A stretch of DNA of 64,000 nt from Methylobacterium oxalidis. GTDB lineage: Bacteria > Pseudomonadota > Alphaproteobacteria > Rhizobiales > Beijerinckiaceae. The notes beneath the pieces were generated by a model that did not search any database, was not told where the DNA came from, and worked only from the letters and a program-made list of their open reading frames with translations. A program made the translations under genes and the position numbers. Location of the stretch: the NCBI RefSeq assembly GCF_007992195.1, contig NZ_BJZU01000034.1:36377-100376 (forward strand), written 5' to 3'. Of this stretch, positions 1 through 11,900 are shown piece by piece. How positions within the stretch are numbered: position 1 is the stretch's first letter; each line of letters opens with the position of its first letter.

Positions 1-90
1 TGGCGCAAGAAGTGGGAGCGGGTCTGGGAGGAGGTGCGCTACTGTTCCGATCGGTGCCGCGCGGAGGCGAAGCGGCAGCGGGCGACCTGA
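1..90 (+). CDS. DUF2256 family protein, C-terminal fragment
   Basis: The window opens inside a reading frame that gives 29 residues and stops at 88-90. It contains W-R-K-K-W-E-R followed by C-S-D-R-C-R, the spacing seen in the small Cys-rich DUF2256 proteins, which look like zinc-binding peptides and often sit near photolyase or cryptochrome genes. The start lies outside the window, so neither length nor partner genes can be judged. The function of the family is not established. Confidence 0.7.
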   Translation, partial: WRKKWERVWEEVRYCSDRCRAEAKRQRAT

Positions 91-105
91 GGCGGATCCG
101 GGGCG

Positions 106-711
106 TCAGTCCCGCGGCGGATATCCCGGGGCGGCCAGCGCCTTCGGCGTGTCCACGTCGTAGAGGCAGCCGTCATCGCCCGCGATCTCCACCACGTCGT
201 CCCGCCCGGCGAGGATGGGCCCGGCACCGCGGTCTCCCGTGAGGCCGGCGAGCGCCGGACCGAGCCGGCGCAGGTTGAGGAGCACGGGATTGCCGCGCCG
301 GCCCGCGTGGACCGGCACCACCGCCGCGGGCGCGTGGCCGGCACCCGCGAAGGCGTCCGCCAACCGGTCGAGGGTGCGGGCGGAGACCCGCGGCATGTCG
401 CCGAGGAGGACGACCACCGCCTCGCTCGTCCGAGGCAGTGCCGAGAGGCCGACCCTCAGCGAGGTCGAGAGGCCGGCCGCGTAGTCCGGGTTCTCCACCA
501 GGGCGAGATCGAGGCCGGCGAGCGCCGCGCGCACGCCGGCCGCATGCGCGCCGAGCACGGCCACGGCCGGGCGCAGCCGCGAGGCGAGCGCGGCCTCCGC
601 CGCGTGGCGAACGAGGGGGCGCCCCTCGAGGTCGGCCAGCAGCTTCGGCTCCAGGCCGAAACGGGTGCCGCGCCCCGCCGCGAGAATCAGGCCGGCGACC
701 GCTTCAGGCAT
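106..711 (-). CDS. mocA: Molybdenum cofactor nucleotidyltransferase, MocA-like
   Basis: About 201 residues with the NTP-transferase signature L-A-A-G-R-G-T-R-F near residue 10, a Lys eight residues later (P-K-L-L) and the G-D-M-P metal-binding motif in the middle. Family members transfer CMP or GMP to molybdopterin to make the dinucleotide cofactor used by xanthine dehydrogenase-type hydroxylases. It is the last gene of a four-gene minus-strand operon with the two xdhC halves and a molybdopterin-binding protein, overlapping the latter by 8 bp, which favours the CTP-using (MocA) type. I chose ATG at 711 because a GGAGGAGG stretch lies directly before it; GTG at 723 is an alternative. Nucleotide specificity is inferred. 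Confidence 0.82.
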   Translation of the reverse strand: MPEAVAGLILAAGRGTRFGLEPKLLADLEGRPLVRHAAEAALASRLRPAVAVLGAHAAGVRAALAGLDLALVENPDYAAGLSTSLRVGLSALPRTSEAVVVLLGDMPRVSARTLDRLADAFAGAGHAPAAVVPVHAGRRGNPVLLNLRRLGPALAGLTGDRGAGPILAGRDDVVEIAGDDGCLYDVDTPKALAAPGYPPRD

Positions 712-1741
712 CCTCCTCCGCACCCTCCTCGGCGCTCGCCCCGCCCGCCCGCGGCTGCGGCCGCGAGACGATCTCGGTGAGGAGGCCGCCGACGCCGAGC
801 GCCACGATGTCGGCGCGAGTCACAGCGAGCCCGGCGAGGAGCCGGTGCAGGATCCAGTCGAAGCCGTTCTCCTTCGGCGAGCGGGCGCAGCCCGGCGCGC
901 CGATCACCGGAACGCCACCGAGCGCACCGACAAGGAGGAGGTTGCCCGGATCGACCGGCATGCCGAGATGGTCGACGCGTCCCCCGGCCGCCTCGATGCC
1001 GGAGGGGATCACGTCCCGCCGGTCGGCGATGGCCGAGGCGCCGAAGATCACGGCGATCTCGGCCCCGTCCGTCTCGACCAGGGCGCTGAGCGCGTCCGCG
1101 ACCGCCACGGACGTGTGGGCCACGCGGCGCTCGGCCACGATCCCGGCGCCTGTCGGCGCGAGGCGGCGGGCGAGGGTCCGCAGGGTCTTGTCGACGGTCG
1201 CGTCCTTGAGGCCGGGCAGCAGGGTCGAGACCACGCCGACGCGGGTCAGCCGGTAGGGCGCCACCGCGATCGGCGCGGAGGGGGCCGCCTGCCGGGCCCG
1301 CCCGAGCAGCGTGCCGGGAACCGCGTAGGGAATGATCTTGACCGTCGCCACCATCTCGCCCGCCGCCACGGGTCGGAAGGGCGGGAGCGTCGCCACCGTG
1401 ATCGCCTCGTCGACGGCGTTCACGGCGTCGACGGCATCCGAAGCGAGGCGCAGTACCCCGGCCCATTCCGCGTGCAGGTTGCAGCGGCCGGTGAAGGGCA
1501 CTGCCGGTTCGACCCCGTCTCCGGCGAGGTGCCGGGCGAGGTCGCGGGCGGCCTCGTCCTCGCCGATGTCGCCGGCTTCGAGGCGGGCGGCCACCACCTC
1601 GCTGAGGCCCGCGGCCTCGAACCGCGCCACCACCTCCGGCGAGATCGCCTGCCCCTTGCGCAGAACCGTGTCGTCCGCGCGCACAGCGTGGGCCGCGATG
1701 AGGCCCGCCGCCTCGGCCAGGGGAACGGGGCCGAACTTCAC
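704..1741 (-). CDS. Molybdopterin-binding protein (MoeA/CinA-like fold)
   Basis: 345 residues. The N-terminal third resembles the MoeA-type start (P-L-A-E-A near residue 6, then A-H-A-V-R). The C-terminal half carries a MoCF-type domain with G-A-S-A-I-A-D-R-R-D around residue 230 and a glycine-rich segment G-V-P-V-I-G-A-P-G-C that fits molybdopterin binding. In several alphaproteobacteria this module is fused to a MocA-like transferase; here the two are separate genes overlapping by a few bases. It also overlaps the upstream xdhC-C gene by 4 bp (ATGA), so translational coupling is likely. Probable role is molybdopterin handling during cofactor maturation for an XDH/CODH-type enzyme that is not in this window. 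Confidence 0.75.
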   Translation of the reverse strand: MKFGPVPLAEAAGLIAAHAVRADDTVLRKGQAISPEVVARFEAAGLSEVVAARLEAGDIGEDEAARDLARHLAGDGVEPAVPFTGRCNLHAEWAGVLRLASDAVDAVNAVDEAITVATLPPFRPVAAGEMVATVKIIPYAVPGTLLGRARQAAPSAPIAVAPYRLTRVGVVSTLLPGLKDATVDKTLRTLARRLAPTGAGIVAERRVAHTSVAVADALSALVETDGAEIAVIFGASAIADRRDVIPSGIEAAGGRVDHLGMPVDPGNLLLVGALGGVPVIGAPGCARSPKENGFDWILHRLLAGLAVTRADIVALGVGGLLTEIVSRPQPRAGGASAEEGAEEDA

Positions 1742-2430
1742 GCCGACCCTCCAGCCCGGCCCGCAGCGACGATCTCGGCGAGGACGGAGAGCGCGATCTC
1801 CGCGGGCGTGGCGGCGCCGATGTCGAGACCGATCGGCGCCCGGATCCGGCCGATCTCGGCCTCGCTGAAGCCCGCCGCCGTCAGGCGCTCGACGCGCCGG
1901 GCGTGCGTCTTCCGCGAGCCGAGCGCCCCCACGTAGAAGCAGCCTGCCCGCAGGGCGGCCGCGAGGGCGGGATCGTCGATCTTGGGATCGTGGGTCAGCG
2001 CGGCGAGCGCGCAGTAACGGTCGAGGGGCGGGACCGGGCCGGCGAGCGCCGCGTCCGGCCAGAGCGGCACGAGATCGACGTCGGGGAAGCGCTCGGGCGT
2101 CGCGAAGGCGGTGCGCGGGTCGATCACCGTGACGGCGAGGTCGAGGGCGGCCGCCATCGGGGCGAGGGCCTGGCTGATGTGTACCGCGCCGATCACGACG
2201 AGCCGCACCGGCGGCACCTGGACGGTCAGGAAGAGCTGGCGGCCTCCGGCCTCGACGAGCCCGCTGCGGCCGCTGGTGAGATGGGCGCGCAGCGCCTCGG
2301 CCAGGGGATCGGCCGCGATGTCAGGTTCGCGCACGAGCCGCTGCTCTCCGTCTCCCACGTCGGTCACGAGGATGGCGGCCCGGCGCGCGGCGCGCTCCGC
2401 GTTGAGCGCGCGGAGGGTCTCGATGCGCAT
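1738..2430 (-). CDS. XdhC C-terminal (Rossmann) domain protein
   Basis: 230 residues that match only the second half of XdhC/CoxI: a Rossmann-type segment V-R-L-V-V-I-G-A-V-H near residue 80, then D-P-R-T-A-F and the family-typical Y-V-G-A-L-G-S-R-K-T-H, ending with G-L-D-I-G-A-A-T-P-A-E-I-A. XdhC proteins bind molybdenum cofactor and help its sulfuration and insertion into xanthine dehydrogenase-family enzymes. The start ATG at 2430 shares one base with the stop of the preceding N-domain gene (TGATG), so the two halves are coupled but separate polypeptides. Confidence 0.85.
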   Translation of the reverse strand: MRIETLRALNAERAARRAAILVTDVGDGEQRLVREPDIAADPLAEALRAHLTSGRSGLVEAGGRQLFLTVQVPPVRLVVIGAVHISQALAPMAAALDLAVTVIDPRTAFATPERFPDVDLVPLWPDAALAGPVPPLDRYCALAALTHDPKIDDPALAAALRAGCFYVGALGSRKTHARRVERLTAAGFSEAEIGRIRAPIGLDIGAATPAEIALSVLAEIVAAGRAGGSA

Positions 2431-2753
2431 CAGGCGACCCGCTCGAGGAAGACGCGGATGCGCCCGCCGCAGGAGAGGCCGGCCCGCCACGCCGTCTCGT
2501 CGGCGACACCGAATTCGAGAATGCGCGAGCGCCCGTCGGCGATCACGTCGAGACCTTCGGTGATGACCTCGCCCTCGACGCAGCCGCCGGAGACCGAGCC
2601 GAGGAAGTTGCCCCCGCCGTCGATGACGAGGTGGCTGCCGACAGGCCGCGGCGCCGAGCCCCAGGTCTCGATCACGGTGGCGAGCGCGACGTCGCGCCCG
2701 TCGCGCCGCCAAGTCTCGGCTGCGGCGAGGATGTCTGTGTCGGTGGCGTGCAT
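2430..2753 (-). CDS. XdhC N-terminal (XdhC_CoxI) domain protein
   Basis: 107 residues corresponding to the small XdhC_CoxI domain: A-T-V-I-E-T-W-G-S-A-P-R-P near residue 25, the G-S-V-S-G-G-C-V-E motif near 52, and C-G-G-R-I-R-V at the end. In the usual single-chain XdhC this domain is followed directly by the Rossmann domain; here a stop separates them and the next gene begins on the same base. It is the first gene of the operon, and a 14-bp palindrome lies three bases before its ATG. Confidence 0.85.
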   Translation of the reverse strand: MHATDTDILAAAETWRRDGRDVALATVIETWGSAPRPVGSHLVIDGGGNFLGSVSGGCVEGEVITEGLDVIADGRSRILEFGVADETAWRAGLSCGGRIRVFLERVA

Positions 2754-2755
2754 AG

Positions 2756-2769
2756 TGCGGGATCCCGCA
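2756..2769. promoter_or_regulatory. 14-bp perfect palindrome before the xdhC operon
   Basis: TGCGGGATCCCGCA is a perfect palindrome located three bases upstream of the start codon of the XdhC N-domain gene, where the ribosome binding site or a repressor site would be expected. It could be an operator or an mRNA hairpin occluding initiation. GC-rich DNA produces such palindromes by chance, so confidence is low. Confidence 0.3.
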
Positions 2770-2954
2770 ACGGACGCCCTGCCGGCCCTCGGCAGCGTCC
2801 GATGGTTTGGAGCCAGAGGCAGTTAGGCCCTCCGCTGCCGGTCGCAACCCGGATGCCGGAAAGGGGCGGCCTGCGGGTGCCTTTCCGCACCGCGCGGGCC
2901 AGGATATCACGATCACTCCTCCATCGTCCGCCGAGCGCAGCGGGACGCGCACTT

Positions 2955-4061
2955 ATGAGAATCCTGACGGCCCTGCTCGTCGCTATCTTGGCCTCTGCCC
3001 CGGCGCTGGCGCAGGCGCCGTTGAAGATCGGGCTGTCCGCGCCGCTGACCGGGCCGGACGCAGCCTTCGGCCAGGGCCTGCGGCTCGGCGCGGAGCAGGC
3101 GGTGGCCGACCTCAACCGGAGCGGCGGGCGCAAGATCGCTCTCGTCGTGGCGGACGATGCCGGCGACCCGAAGCAGGCCGTGGCGATCGCCCGGAAGTTC
3201 GCGGCCGAGGGCGTGAGCCTCGCGATCGGTCCGTTCGCATCCTCGGTGGCGGCGCTGGCGCTCCCGGCCTACGAGGAGGCCGGCATCGTGATGGTGGCGC
3301 CCGGCGCCACCTGGTCGCCGCTCAGCGCGCGCGGCGCCTGGAACCTCTTCCGTCTCGCGCCGAGCGACGCGCAGCAGGCGGCCTTCGCGGGCGCCTACAT
3401 CGCGGAGCGATATGGGACGCGCCGCATCGGCATCGTGCACGACCGCACGACGTTCGGCCGCGGCCTCGCAGACGAGGTGTCGCGCACGCTGAAGGCGCGG
3501 GGCCGCCGCGAGGTGCTGTTCGAGAGCCTCGTCCGCGGCTCGAAGGACGCCTCGGACCTCGCCGCGCGGCTGAAGCGGGCGGCGGTGGAGGTCGTCTACT
3601 TCGGCGGCCTCGCGCCCGAGGCGGCACTCCTGATCAATGCGATGCGAGAAGCGGGTCTCGACGCGCCCATGGTCGGCAGCGACGGCATCCTCGACAAGGA
3701 TTTCGCGCCGGCCGCCGGCCCCGGCGCCGAGGGCACGGTGATGACGATGGAGCCCGAGCCGCGCCGGCTGCCGGAGGTGCGGGGCGCCAAGACGATCCCG
3801 CGCACGCCGGAGGCCGATGCCGTTGCGGCACGGTCCTATGCGGCGGTGGAGCTTCTCGCGCAGGGCGCTGCGCGGGCGCGATCGACCCAAGGGACGAAAG
3901 TCGCGGCCGCCCTGCGCGAGGGCGGCCCGATCCGCACCCTCGTTGGCGACCTCAGCTTCGATCAGGCCGGCGACACGCGCTATCCCGACCTCGTCCTGCG
4001 GACGTGGCGGCGCACGGCGGACGGGCGGATCGACTATCTGGGAAGCGAGAACGGTCCCTGA
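2955..4061 (+). CDS. ABC transporter substrate-binding protein, branched-chain amino acid type
   Basis: 368 residues with a Sec signal peptide (M-R-I-L-T-A-L-L-V-A-I-L-A-S-A-P-A-L-A cleaved after A-Q-A). The mature protein begins with L-K-I-G-L-S-A-P-L-T-G-P-D-A-A-F-G-Q-G, the classic LivJ/LivK opening, and continues with the two-lobe type I periplasmic fold. The ligand is probably a hydrophobic amino acid or a small amide, but this cannot be fixed from sequence. No permease or ATPase gene lies next to it, so it is an orphan binding protein. ATG at 2955 gives a clean signal peptide; longer in-frame starts would bury it. Confidence 0.88.
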   Translation: MRILTALLVAILASAPALAQAPLKIGLSAPLTGPDAAFGQGLRLGAEQAVADLNRSGGRKIALVVADDAGDPKQAVAIARKFAAEGVSLAIGPFASSVAALALPAYEEAGIVMVAPGATWSPLSARGAWNLFRLAPSDAQQAAFAGAYIAERYGTRRIGIVHDRTTFGRGLADEVSRTLKARGRREVLFESLVRGSKDASDLAARLKRAAVEVVYFGGLAPEAALLINAMREAGLDAPMVGSDGILDKDFAPAAGPGAEGTVMTMEPEPRRLPEVRGAKTIPRTPEADAVAARSYAAVELLAQGAARARSTQGTKVAAALREGGPIRTLVGDLSFDQAGDTRYPDLVLRTWRRTADGRIDYLGSENGP

Positions 4062-4261
4062 ACCCGCTTTCCTGTCGATGGGCGGGCGTGTGCGGGCGGG
4101 CGCGCTTGCGTCGGCCTCGCGCCGACACTACATGCGTCCTACGCTTGACGGCTTCGCGCATCCGACGGGATCGGACCCGCCGCCCCGGCGTTTTGCTGAT
4201 TGGCCGGTGATATTGGTCCCGGGTCCCCGCGATCGCCGGGCGATCCGGCTGGAGAGGATGG

Positions 4262-4537
4262 ATGGCGAAAGAAGAATTGATGCAGTTCGACGGTCTCGTT
4301 CTCGAGATCCTTCCGGATGCCCGCTATCGCGTGCAGCTCGACCAGGGCCACGAGATCGTGGCCTACACGGCCGGCAAGATGAAGAAGAACCGCATCAAGA
4401 CCCTCGCCGGCGACCGTGTCACGGTCGAGATGTCGCCCTACGACCTCGAGAAGGGCCGTCTCGTCTTCCGCCACAAGGACGAGCGTTCGGCCGGCCCGCG
4501 CCCGCCGGTCCGCGGCGGGCAGTTCCGCCGCCGCTGA
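4262..4537 (+). CDS. infA: Translation initiation factor IF-1
   Basis: 91 residues forming the S1/OB fold of IF-1, which binds the ribosomal A site during initiation. Recognisable blocks are [25 protein letters not shown] and V-E-M-S-P-Y-D-L. Standard IF-1 is about 72 residues; this one has a basic Arg/Pro/Gly tail of about 17 residues (R-G-G-Q-F-R-R-R at the end). The start is preceded by GGAGAGGATGG. A hairpin terminator follows. Some alphaproteobacteria carry a second, shorter infA elsewhere; this could be the extended paralogue. Confidence 0.93.
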   Translation: MAKEELMQFDGLVLEILPDARYRVQLDQGHEIVAYTAGKMKKNRIKTLAGDRVTVEMSPYDLEKGRLVFRHKDERSAGPRPPVRGGQFRRR

Positions 4538-4562
4538 CCTTTCCCCGATCGTCCTGATCCGA

Positions 4563-4592
4563 AGCCGGCCCGCAGACGCGCGCCGGCTTTCG
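4563..4592 (+). terminator. Rho-independent-type terminator after infA
   Basis: Arms AGCCGGC (4563-4569) and GCCGGCT (4582-4588) form a 7-bp GC stem around a 12-nt loop, followed by TTTCG. It lies between convergent infA and parC and may act for both. The U-tract is short. Confidence 0.6.
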
Positions 4593-4608
4593 TGCGTCTG
4601 GGCCGACC

Positions 4609-6855
<2,247 letters not shown>

Positions 6856-6904
6856 GAAAGCTCCGGTGGGAATCGGTCAAAAAGAGAACATAGCACGAAC
6901 AGTA

Positions 6905-7636
6905 TCACGCTGGCGCGAGTCCGAGTGCGACGAATCGCGTCCGCTCCTCGGGCACCGCGAGGCCGCGCGGCTCCCAGAGGTGGCGAGCCAGGAAATAGCC
7001 CGTCAAGGTAAATCCCTGACGAACGTCATCCGGACCGGGCACGCGGTTGGCTCCGCTGCGCTCACCCAGGAAGGCGGGCAGCGGCAGGAGGCGGTCGCGG
7101 TAAGGCTCGCCGGCCGAGGCGCTGACCGCGCGACCCGTCTTCGGCGAGACGTAGATCAGGGCATCGTTGGCGCCGGTCGCCGCGCAGGCCTGGAGATCGA
7201 GGCCGAAGCCGAGCTCGGCCAACACCGCGAGCTCGAAGCGCACCATCAGCGCCGAGGCGATCGCCTTGTCGTCGAGATGCGCGATCAGCACCTGAGCCGC
7301 CTCGTAGAGGGCGGGGTGGGGATCGCGTTCGGGCAGGAGCCGCAGCAGGCCCGCCATGTGATTGACCCCGTAGAGGGCGAGGCCGGAATCGATCAGGCGC
7401 GAGGCGACGAGATCGAGCGGCTCCACCGCGTAGGAGCCGAGGCCCTCGTCGAGCCGCGCGCGCCAAGTCACGCGCAGTCGGTTGCCGGTCTGCAGCACGG
7501 GCTGCATCCGCCGGGATCGACCGCCGTGGACGAGCCCGAGATGCCGACCGTGCTCGGCCGTCATCGCCTCCAGGATCACCCCCGATTCACCGTGCCGGCG
7601 CAGGCCGATCACGAAGGCGTCGTCGCTCCACTGCAT
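6905..7636 (-). CDS. recO: DNA repair protein RecO
   Basis: 243 residues. It begins M-Q-W-S-D-D-A-F-V-I-G-L-R-R-H-G-E-S, the OB-fold start of RecO, followed by E-H-G-R-H-L-G-L-V-H-G-G and the helical C-terminal domain with F-E-L-A-V-L-A-E-L-G-F-G-L-D-L. RecO with RecR loads RecA on SSB-coated single-stranded DNA. I took ATG at 7636 because it matches the family start; much longer upstream extensions in this frame are not RecO-like. It lies 49 bp downstream of parC's start on the same strand. Confidence 0.93.
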   Translation of the reverse strand: MQWSDDAFVIGLRRHGESGVILEAMTAEHGRHLGLVHGGRSRRMQPVLQTGNRLRVTWRARLDEGLGSYAVEPLDLVASRLIDSGLALYGVNHMAGLLRLLPERDPHPALYEAAQVLIAHLDDKAIASALMVRFELAVLAELGFGLDLQACAATGANDALIYVSPKTGRAVSASAGEPYRDRLLPLPAFLGERSGANRVPGPDDVRQGFTLTGYFLARHLWEPRGLAVPEERTRFVALGLAPA

Positions 7637-7738
7637 GGACGACAGATAAGCATTCCGGGGCTGGGATGTGAGCGGTCGGATCGCCTTGATGGTTGCGGGA
7701 GCAACCGTATTCTCCCCAGGGTTCGGAGACGAAGACCT

Positions 7739-8161
7739 GTGATTCCCGCCGCGCACGCCCTCCGCCTCGGCACCCTGCTGGCCTTCTCGTGGCTTTCCGG
7801 TTGCTCGGGCGCATCGAAGCCGCCGATCATGGCGACCGAGGCGGCGCCGACCGGCTTCAAGGAGCGCGTGGCGGCGCTCGCCCTGCGGCAGGTGCCGTTC
7901 GGATCCGTCTCCGTGATCCCCGTCAGCTTCGAGAAGAGCCGCATCGCCGGCCCCTTCGAGGATGGCGGGCGCACGCTCTACTGCGTGACCAGCCGTCTGC
8001 GCGGCCGAAGCCTGCTCGGCACCGAGCGCGCGAAGGTCGTGATCCGCGAGGAGATCGGCACCGAGAAGCTCAGCGTCGTGGAGGACGAGCCGGAGGTCTG
8101 CGAGGGCCACCGCTCCGTGCCCTTCCCGGAACTGGAAGCCTACGCGGCGCGGCGGACCTGA
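7739..8161 (+). CDS. Hypothetical lipoprotein
   Basis: 140 residues from a GTG start at 7739, preceded by a GGAG at about 7726. The N-terminus is a lipoprotein signal peptide (L-G-T-L-L-A-F-S-W-L-S-G-C) with Cys as the predicted lipidated residue. The rest is a small mixed domain with two further Cys (Y-C-V-T and E-V-C-E) and no motif I recognise. It is divergent from recO and upstream of a gamma-glutamylcyclotransferase gene. Probably a membrane-anchored periplasmic protein of unknown function. Confidence 0.7.
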   Translation: MIPAAHALRLGTLLAFSWLSGCSGASKPPIMATEAAPTGFKERVAALALRQVPFGSVSVIPVSFEKSRIAGPFEDGGRTLYCVTSRLRGRSLLGTERAKVVIREEIGTEKLSVVEDEPEVCEGHRSVPFPELEAYAARRT

Positions 8162-8202
8162 CCCGGGTTGATCCCGCGCCGCAGCGATGCTCCCCTTGGG
8201 GC

Positions 8203-8886
8203 ATGCCTGCCTCGAACCTCGCGCTCACCCTGGATCTCATCGCCCGCGCCCATCCGGAGCCCGTCGCGGACGACGCCACCGCCCTGCACCTCCTCACCGA
8301 CGACGAGTTGCGGCCGGGTCTCGCGAGCGCCGTCGCGGGCAAGCCGGGGCCCGCCGACGAGGTCTGGGTCTTCGCCTACGGATCGCTGATGTGGCAGCCG
8401 GAATTCGCGGTCGCCGAGCGGCGGATCGGCGTGGTGCGCGGATTCCACCGCCGCTTCTGCCTGCTGCAGCGCCGCTTCCGCGGCACGAGGGAGCGGCCGG
8501 GCTTCGTGCTGGCGCTCGACCGGGGCGGTACCTGCAAGGGCGTCGCCTTCCGCCTCGCCGGCACCGACCCGATGGCGGTCCTGATGCCGGTCTGGCGCCG
8601 CGAGATGAAGGGCAACGGCTACGAGGCGCGCTGGCTGCCGGTCGAGACGGAGGCCGGACGGGTCCATGCCCTGACCTTCATCGTCAATCGCCTCGGCGAC
8701 CGCTACGCGGGGCGCCTGACGGAGGACGAGATCGCCGCGATGATCGCGGCGGCCTGCGGGCATCTGGGCCCCAGCGCCGAGTACCTCCTGCGCACCGCGC
8801 AGGCCTGCGCCGAACTCGGCATCCGCGACCGGCACCTGATGCGGCTTGAGGCCCTGGTGGCCGAGCGATTGGGCGGGTGCGGATAG
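8203..8886 (+). CDS. ChaC-like gamma-glutamylcyclotransferase
   Basis: 227 residues. The core begins with V-W-V-F-A-Y-G-S-L-M-W-Q-P, the ChaC signature nucleotide-like loop, and continues with F-H-R-R-F-C-L and R-G-T-R-E-R-P-G (the family T-R-G-T-P-E-R-P-G region). The catalytic Glu region is in W-R-R-E-M near residue 133. Members cleave glutathione to 5-oxoproline and Cys-Gly in the cytosol. An N-terminal extension of about 45 residues precedes the core, as in many alphaproteobacterial members. ATG at 8203 is the first sensible start. Confidence 0.88.
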   Translation: MPASNLALTLDLIARAHPEPVADDATALHLLTDDELRPGLASAVAGKPGPADEVWVFAYGSLMWQPEFAVAERRIGVVRGFHRRFCLLQRRFRGTRERPGFVLALDRGGTCKGVAFRLAGTDPMAVLMPVWRREMKGNGYEARWLPVETEAGRVHALTFIVNRLGDRYAGRLTEDEIAAMIAAACGHLGPSAEYLLRTAQACAELGIRDRHLMRLEALVAERLGGCG

Positions 8887-8937
8887 GAGCTGCCGCGGAG
8901 CGGTTCGCCCTCTCCGCGACGGATGCGCAGGCGCGCC

Positions 8938-11900
8938 TCAGTTCACCTCCACCTGCACCACGCCCGGCACCGCCCGCAGCGCGCCCGCGACCTGCGGACT
9001 CGCCTGGTACTTGCCCGGCAGCTTCACCTCGACCTCGCGCTCGCCGCCGTCGAGGATGAGGATCAGGGAGACCTCGCCCTCGCCGCGAAGCGACAGGCGC
9101 TGCTGGACCGAGCCGATCGGGCGCTCGTCGCGCAGGTAGATCCGCATGCCCTTCTGGTAGCGGGCGACCGCCTGGTCCAGGGGCTCGGCGGTCTGGATGC
9201 GGGCGCGCACGTCCTCGCCCTCCAGGTTCGCTTGAAGCTGGAGCACCAGCGGCCGGCCGGGCTCCAGGATGTCGCGGTAGTGGCCGAGCCCCTCGGAGAA
9301 GATGATCGCCTCGAAGTGACCGGTCTGGTCCGAGAGGGTGACGATGCCGAGCTTGTTGCCGGTCTTGGTGCGCCGCTCCGAGCGGTCGAGCACCGAGGCC
9401 GCCACCCGCCCGACGCTGGTCGACCCGGCCCGCACGGCGCGGCAGAACTCGGCCCAGGTCTGGACGCGCAGCTTCTCCAGAAGATGCCCGTACTCGTCGA
9501 GGGGGTGCCCGGACAGGAAGAAGCCGACCGCGTCGTACTCCTTCTTCAGCTTCTCGGCCATCGGCCAGGGGTCGTGCGGCGGGATGCGCAGGGAGACGTC
9601 GGCCGACGCGACGCCGCCGAACATGTCGACGATGCCGGTCGTCTCGGCCTCGGCCGCCCCCTGCGCCAGCTTCATCATGGGCTCGACCGCCGCGAAGGCG
9701 CGCGACCGGTCCGGCTCGATGCAGTCGAGGGCACCCGCGGCGATCAGGTTCTCCAGCGTCCGCTTGTTGACGTGGCGCGGGTTGAGGCGGCGCGCGAGGC
9801 AGGCGAGATCCTTGAACGGCCGCGTGCCGCGCGCCTCGACGATCGCCTCGACCGCGGCCCGGCCGACGCCCTTGATGGCGGCCAGCGCGTAGCGGATGCG
9901 CCCGTCATGCACCTCGAAGACGACGCCGGACGCGTTGATCGAGGGCGGCTCCACCACGATCTTCAGGCGCTGGGCGTCCTGGCGGAATTCCGCGAGCTTG
10001 TCGGTGTTGTCGATGTCGAGCGTCATCGCCGCGGCGAGGAACTCGACCGGATGGTTCGCCTTCAGGTAGGCGGTCTGGTAGGTCAGCAGCGCGTAGGCCG
10101 CCGCGTGGCTCTTGTTGAAGCCGTAATCGGCGAACTTCGCCAGCAGGTCGAAGATCTCGTCGGCCTTCGCCTTGGTCAGACCCCGCTCCACCGAGCCCTT
10201 CACGAAGCGGTCGCGCTGGGCGTCCATCTCCGCCTTGATCTTCTTGCCCATGGCCCGGCGCAGGAGGTCGGCGTCGCCCAGCGAGTAGCCGGCCAGCACC
10301 TTGGCCACCTCCATCACCTGCTCCTGGTAGACGATGATGCCGAAGGTCTCCTTCAGAATCGGCTCCAGCTTCGGGTGAGGGTACCAGCTCGCCTCGTTGC
10401 CGGCGTCGCGCCCGAGCTTGCGCTCGCAGTAGACGGGAATGTTGGCCATCGGGCCCGGCCGGTAGAGGGCCACCAGCGCGATGATGTCCTCGAAACGGTC
10501 GGCCTGCATCTCGCACAGCGCCTTGCGCATGCCCGCCGATTCCACCTGGAACACGCCGACCGTCTCGCCGCGCTTCATCGGCTCGTAGGTCTTCTCGTCG
10601 TCGAGGGGCAGGCTGGCGAGGTCGACCTCGATGCCGCGCTGCTTCAGGAGGTCCGTGCAGCAGCGCAGCATGGTCAGGGTCTTGAGACCGAGGAAGTCGA
10701 ACTTCACGAGCCCCGCCTGCTCGACCCACTTCATGTTGAACTGGGTCACCCGCATGCCCGTCTTCGGGTCGCGGTAGAGCGGTACCAGCTGCTCGAGCGG
10801 CCGGTCACCGATCACGACGCCCGCCGCGTGGGTCGAGGCGTGGCGGTGGAGCCCTTCGAGCTTCCTGGCGATCTCCATGAGGCGCGCGACGATCGGCTCC
10901 TCCTCGATCGCGCTCTGCAGCTTCGGCTCGCCCTCGATGGCCTGGGCCAGCGTCACGGGGTTGGCCGGGTTCTGCGGCACGAGCTTCGTCAGCTTGTCGA
11001 CCTGCCCGTAGGGCATCTCCAGCACGCGGCCGACGTCGCGCAGCACGCCGCGGGCCAGCAAGGTGCCGAAGGTGATGATCTGTGCCACCTGCGCGTGCCC
11101 GTAGCGCTCCTGCACGTACTGGATGACGCGCTCGCGGCCCTCGACGCAGAAGTCGATGTCGAAATCCGGCATCGAGACGCGCTCCGGGTTGAGGAAGCGC
11201 TCGAACAGCAGGCCGAAGCGGAGCGGGTCGAGATCGGTGATCAGGAGCGACCACGCGACGAGCGAGCCGGCGCCCGAGCCGCGGCCCGGCCCGACCGGGA
11301 TGTCGTGGTCCTTCGCCCACTTGATGAAGTCGGAGACGATGAGGAAGTAGCCCGGGAACTTCATCTTGACGATGACGTCGAGCTCGAAGGCGAGGCGCTC
11401 GCGGTAGACGTCCTCCGCGATCCCCGGCGCGGTGCCGTGCTGCTTCAGCCGCAGCTCCAGCCCCTCCTCGGCCTGTCGGCGGAGTTCCGCCGGCTCGTCG
11501 AGGGCGATCACCTCGGCCACGGCGTTGGCGGCGTCCGCCCGCGCCTCGGCCTTCTCGGCGAGGGCCGCTTCCCTTGCGGGATCCGTGCCGGAACCCTTGC
11601 ACGCGTCCCCGGCGGCGACGCTGCCGAAATTCGGCAGGATCGGCTTGCGGGTCCGCACCCGGTAGGCGCAGCGCATGGCGATCTCGACGGTCGCCGAGAG
11701 GGCCTCCGGCAGGTCGCGGAACAGGTCCGCCATCTCGGCGCGGGTCTTGAAAGCGTGGCGCGGGGTGAGCCGCCGGCGGCGCTCGTCCGAGACGAGGCGG
11801 CCCTCCGCGATGGCCAGCAGCGCGTCGTGTGCGTCGTAATCGTCGGGTTTCCCGAAGAAGGGCTCGTTGGCCGCGGCCACCGCCAGCCCGTGGCGGTCGG

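Noticed and set aside
2428..2432. Frameshift or sequencing error splitting XdhC
   Set aside because: Each half starts and ends at natural domain limits and the TGATG junction is a normal coupled stop-start, so separate genes are the simpler reading; kept as a low-weight finding.
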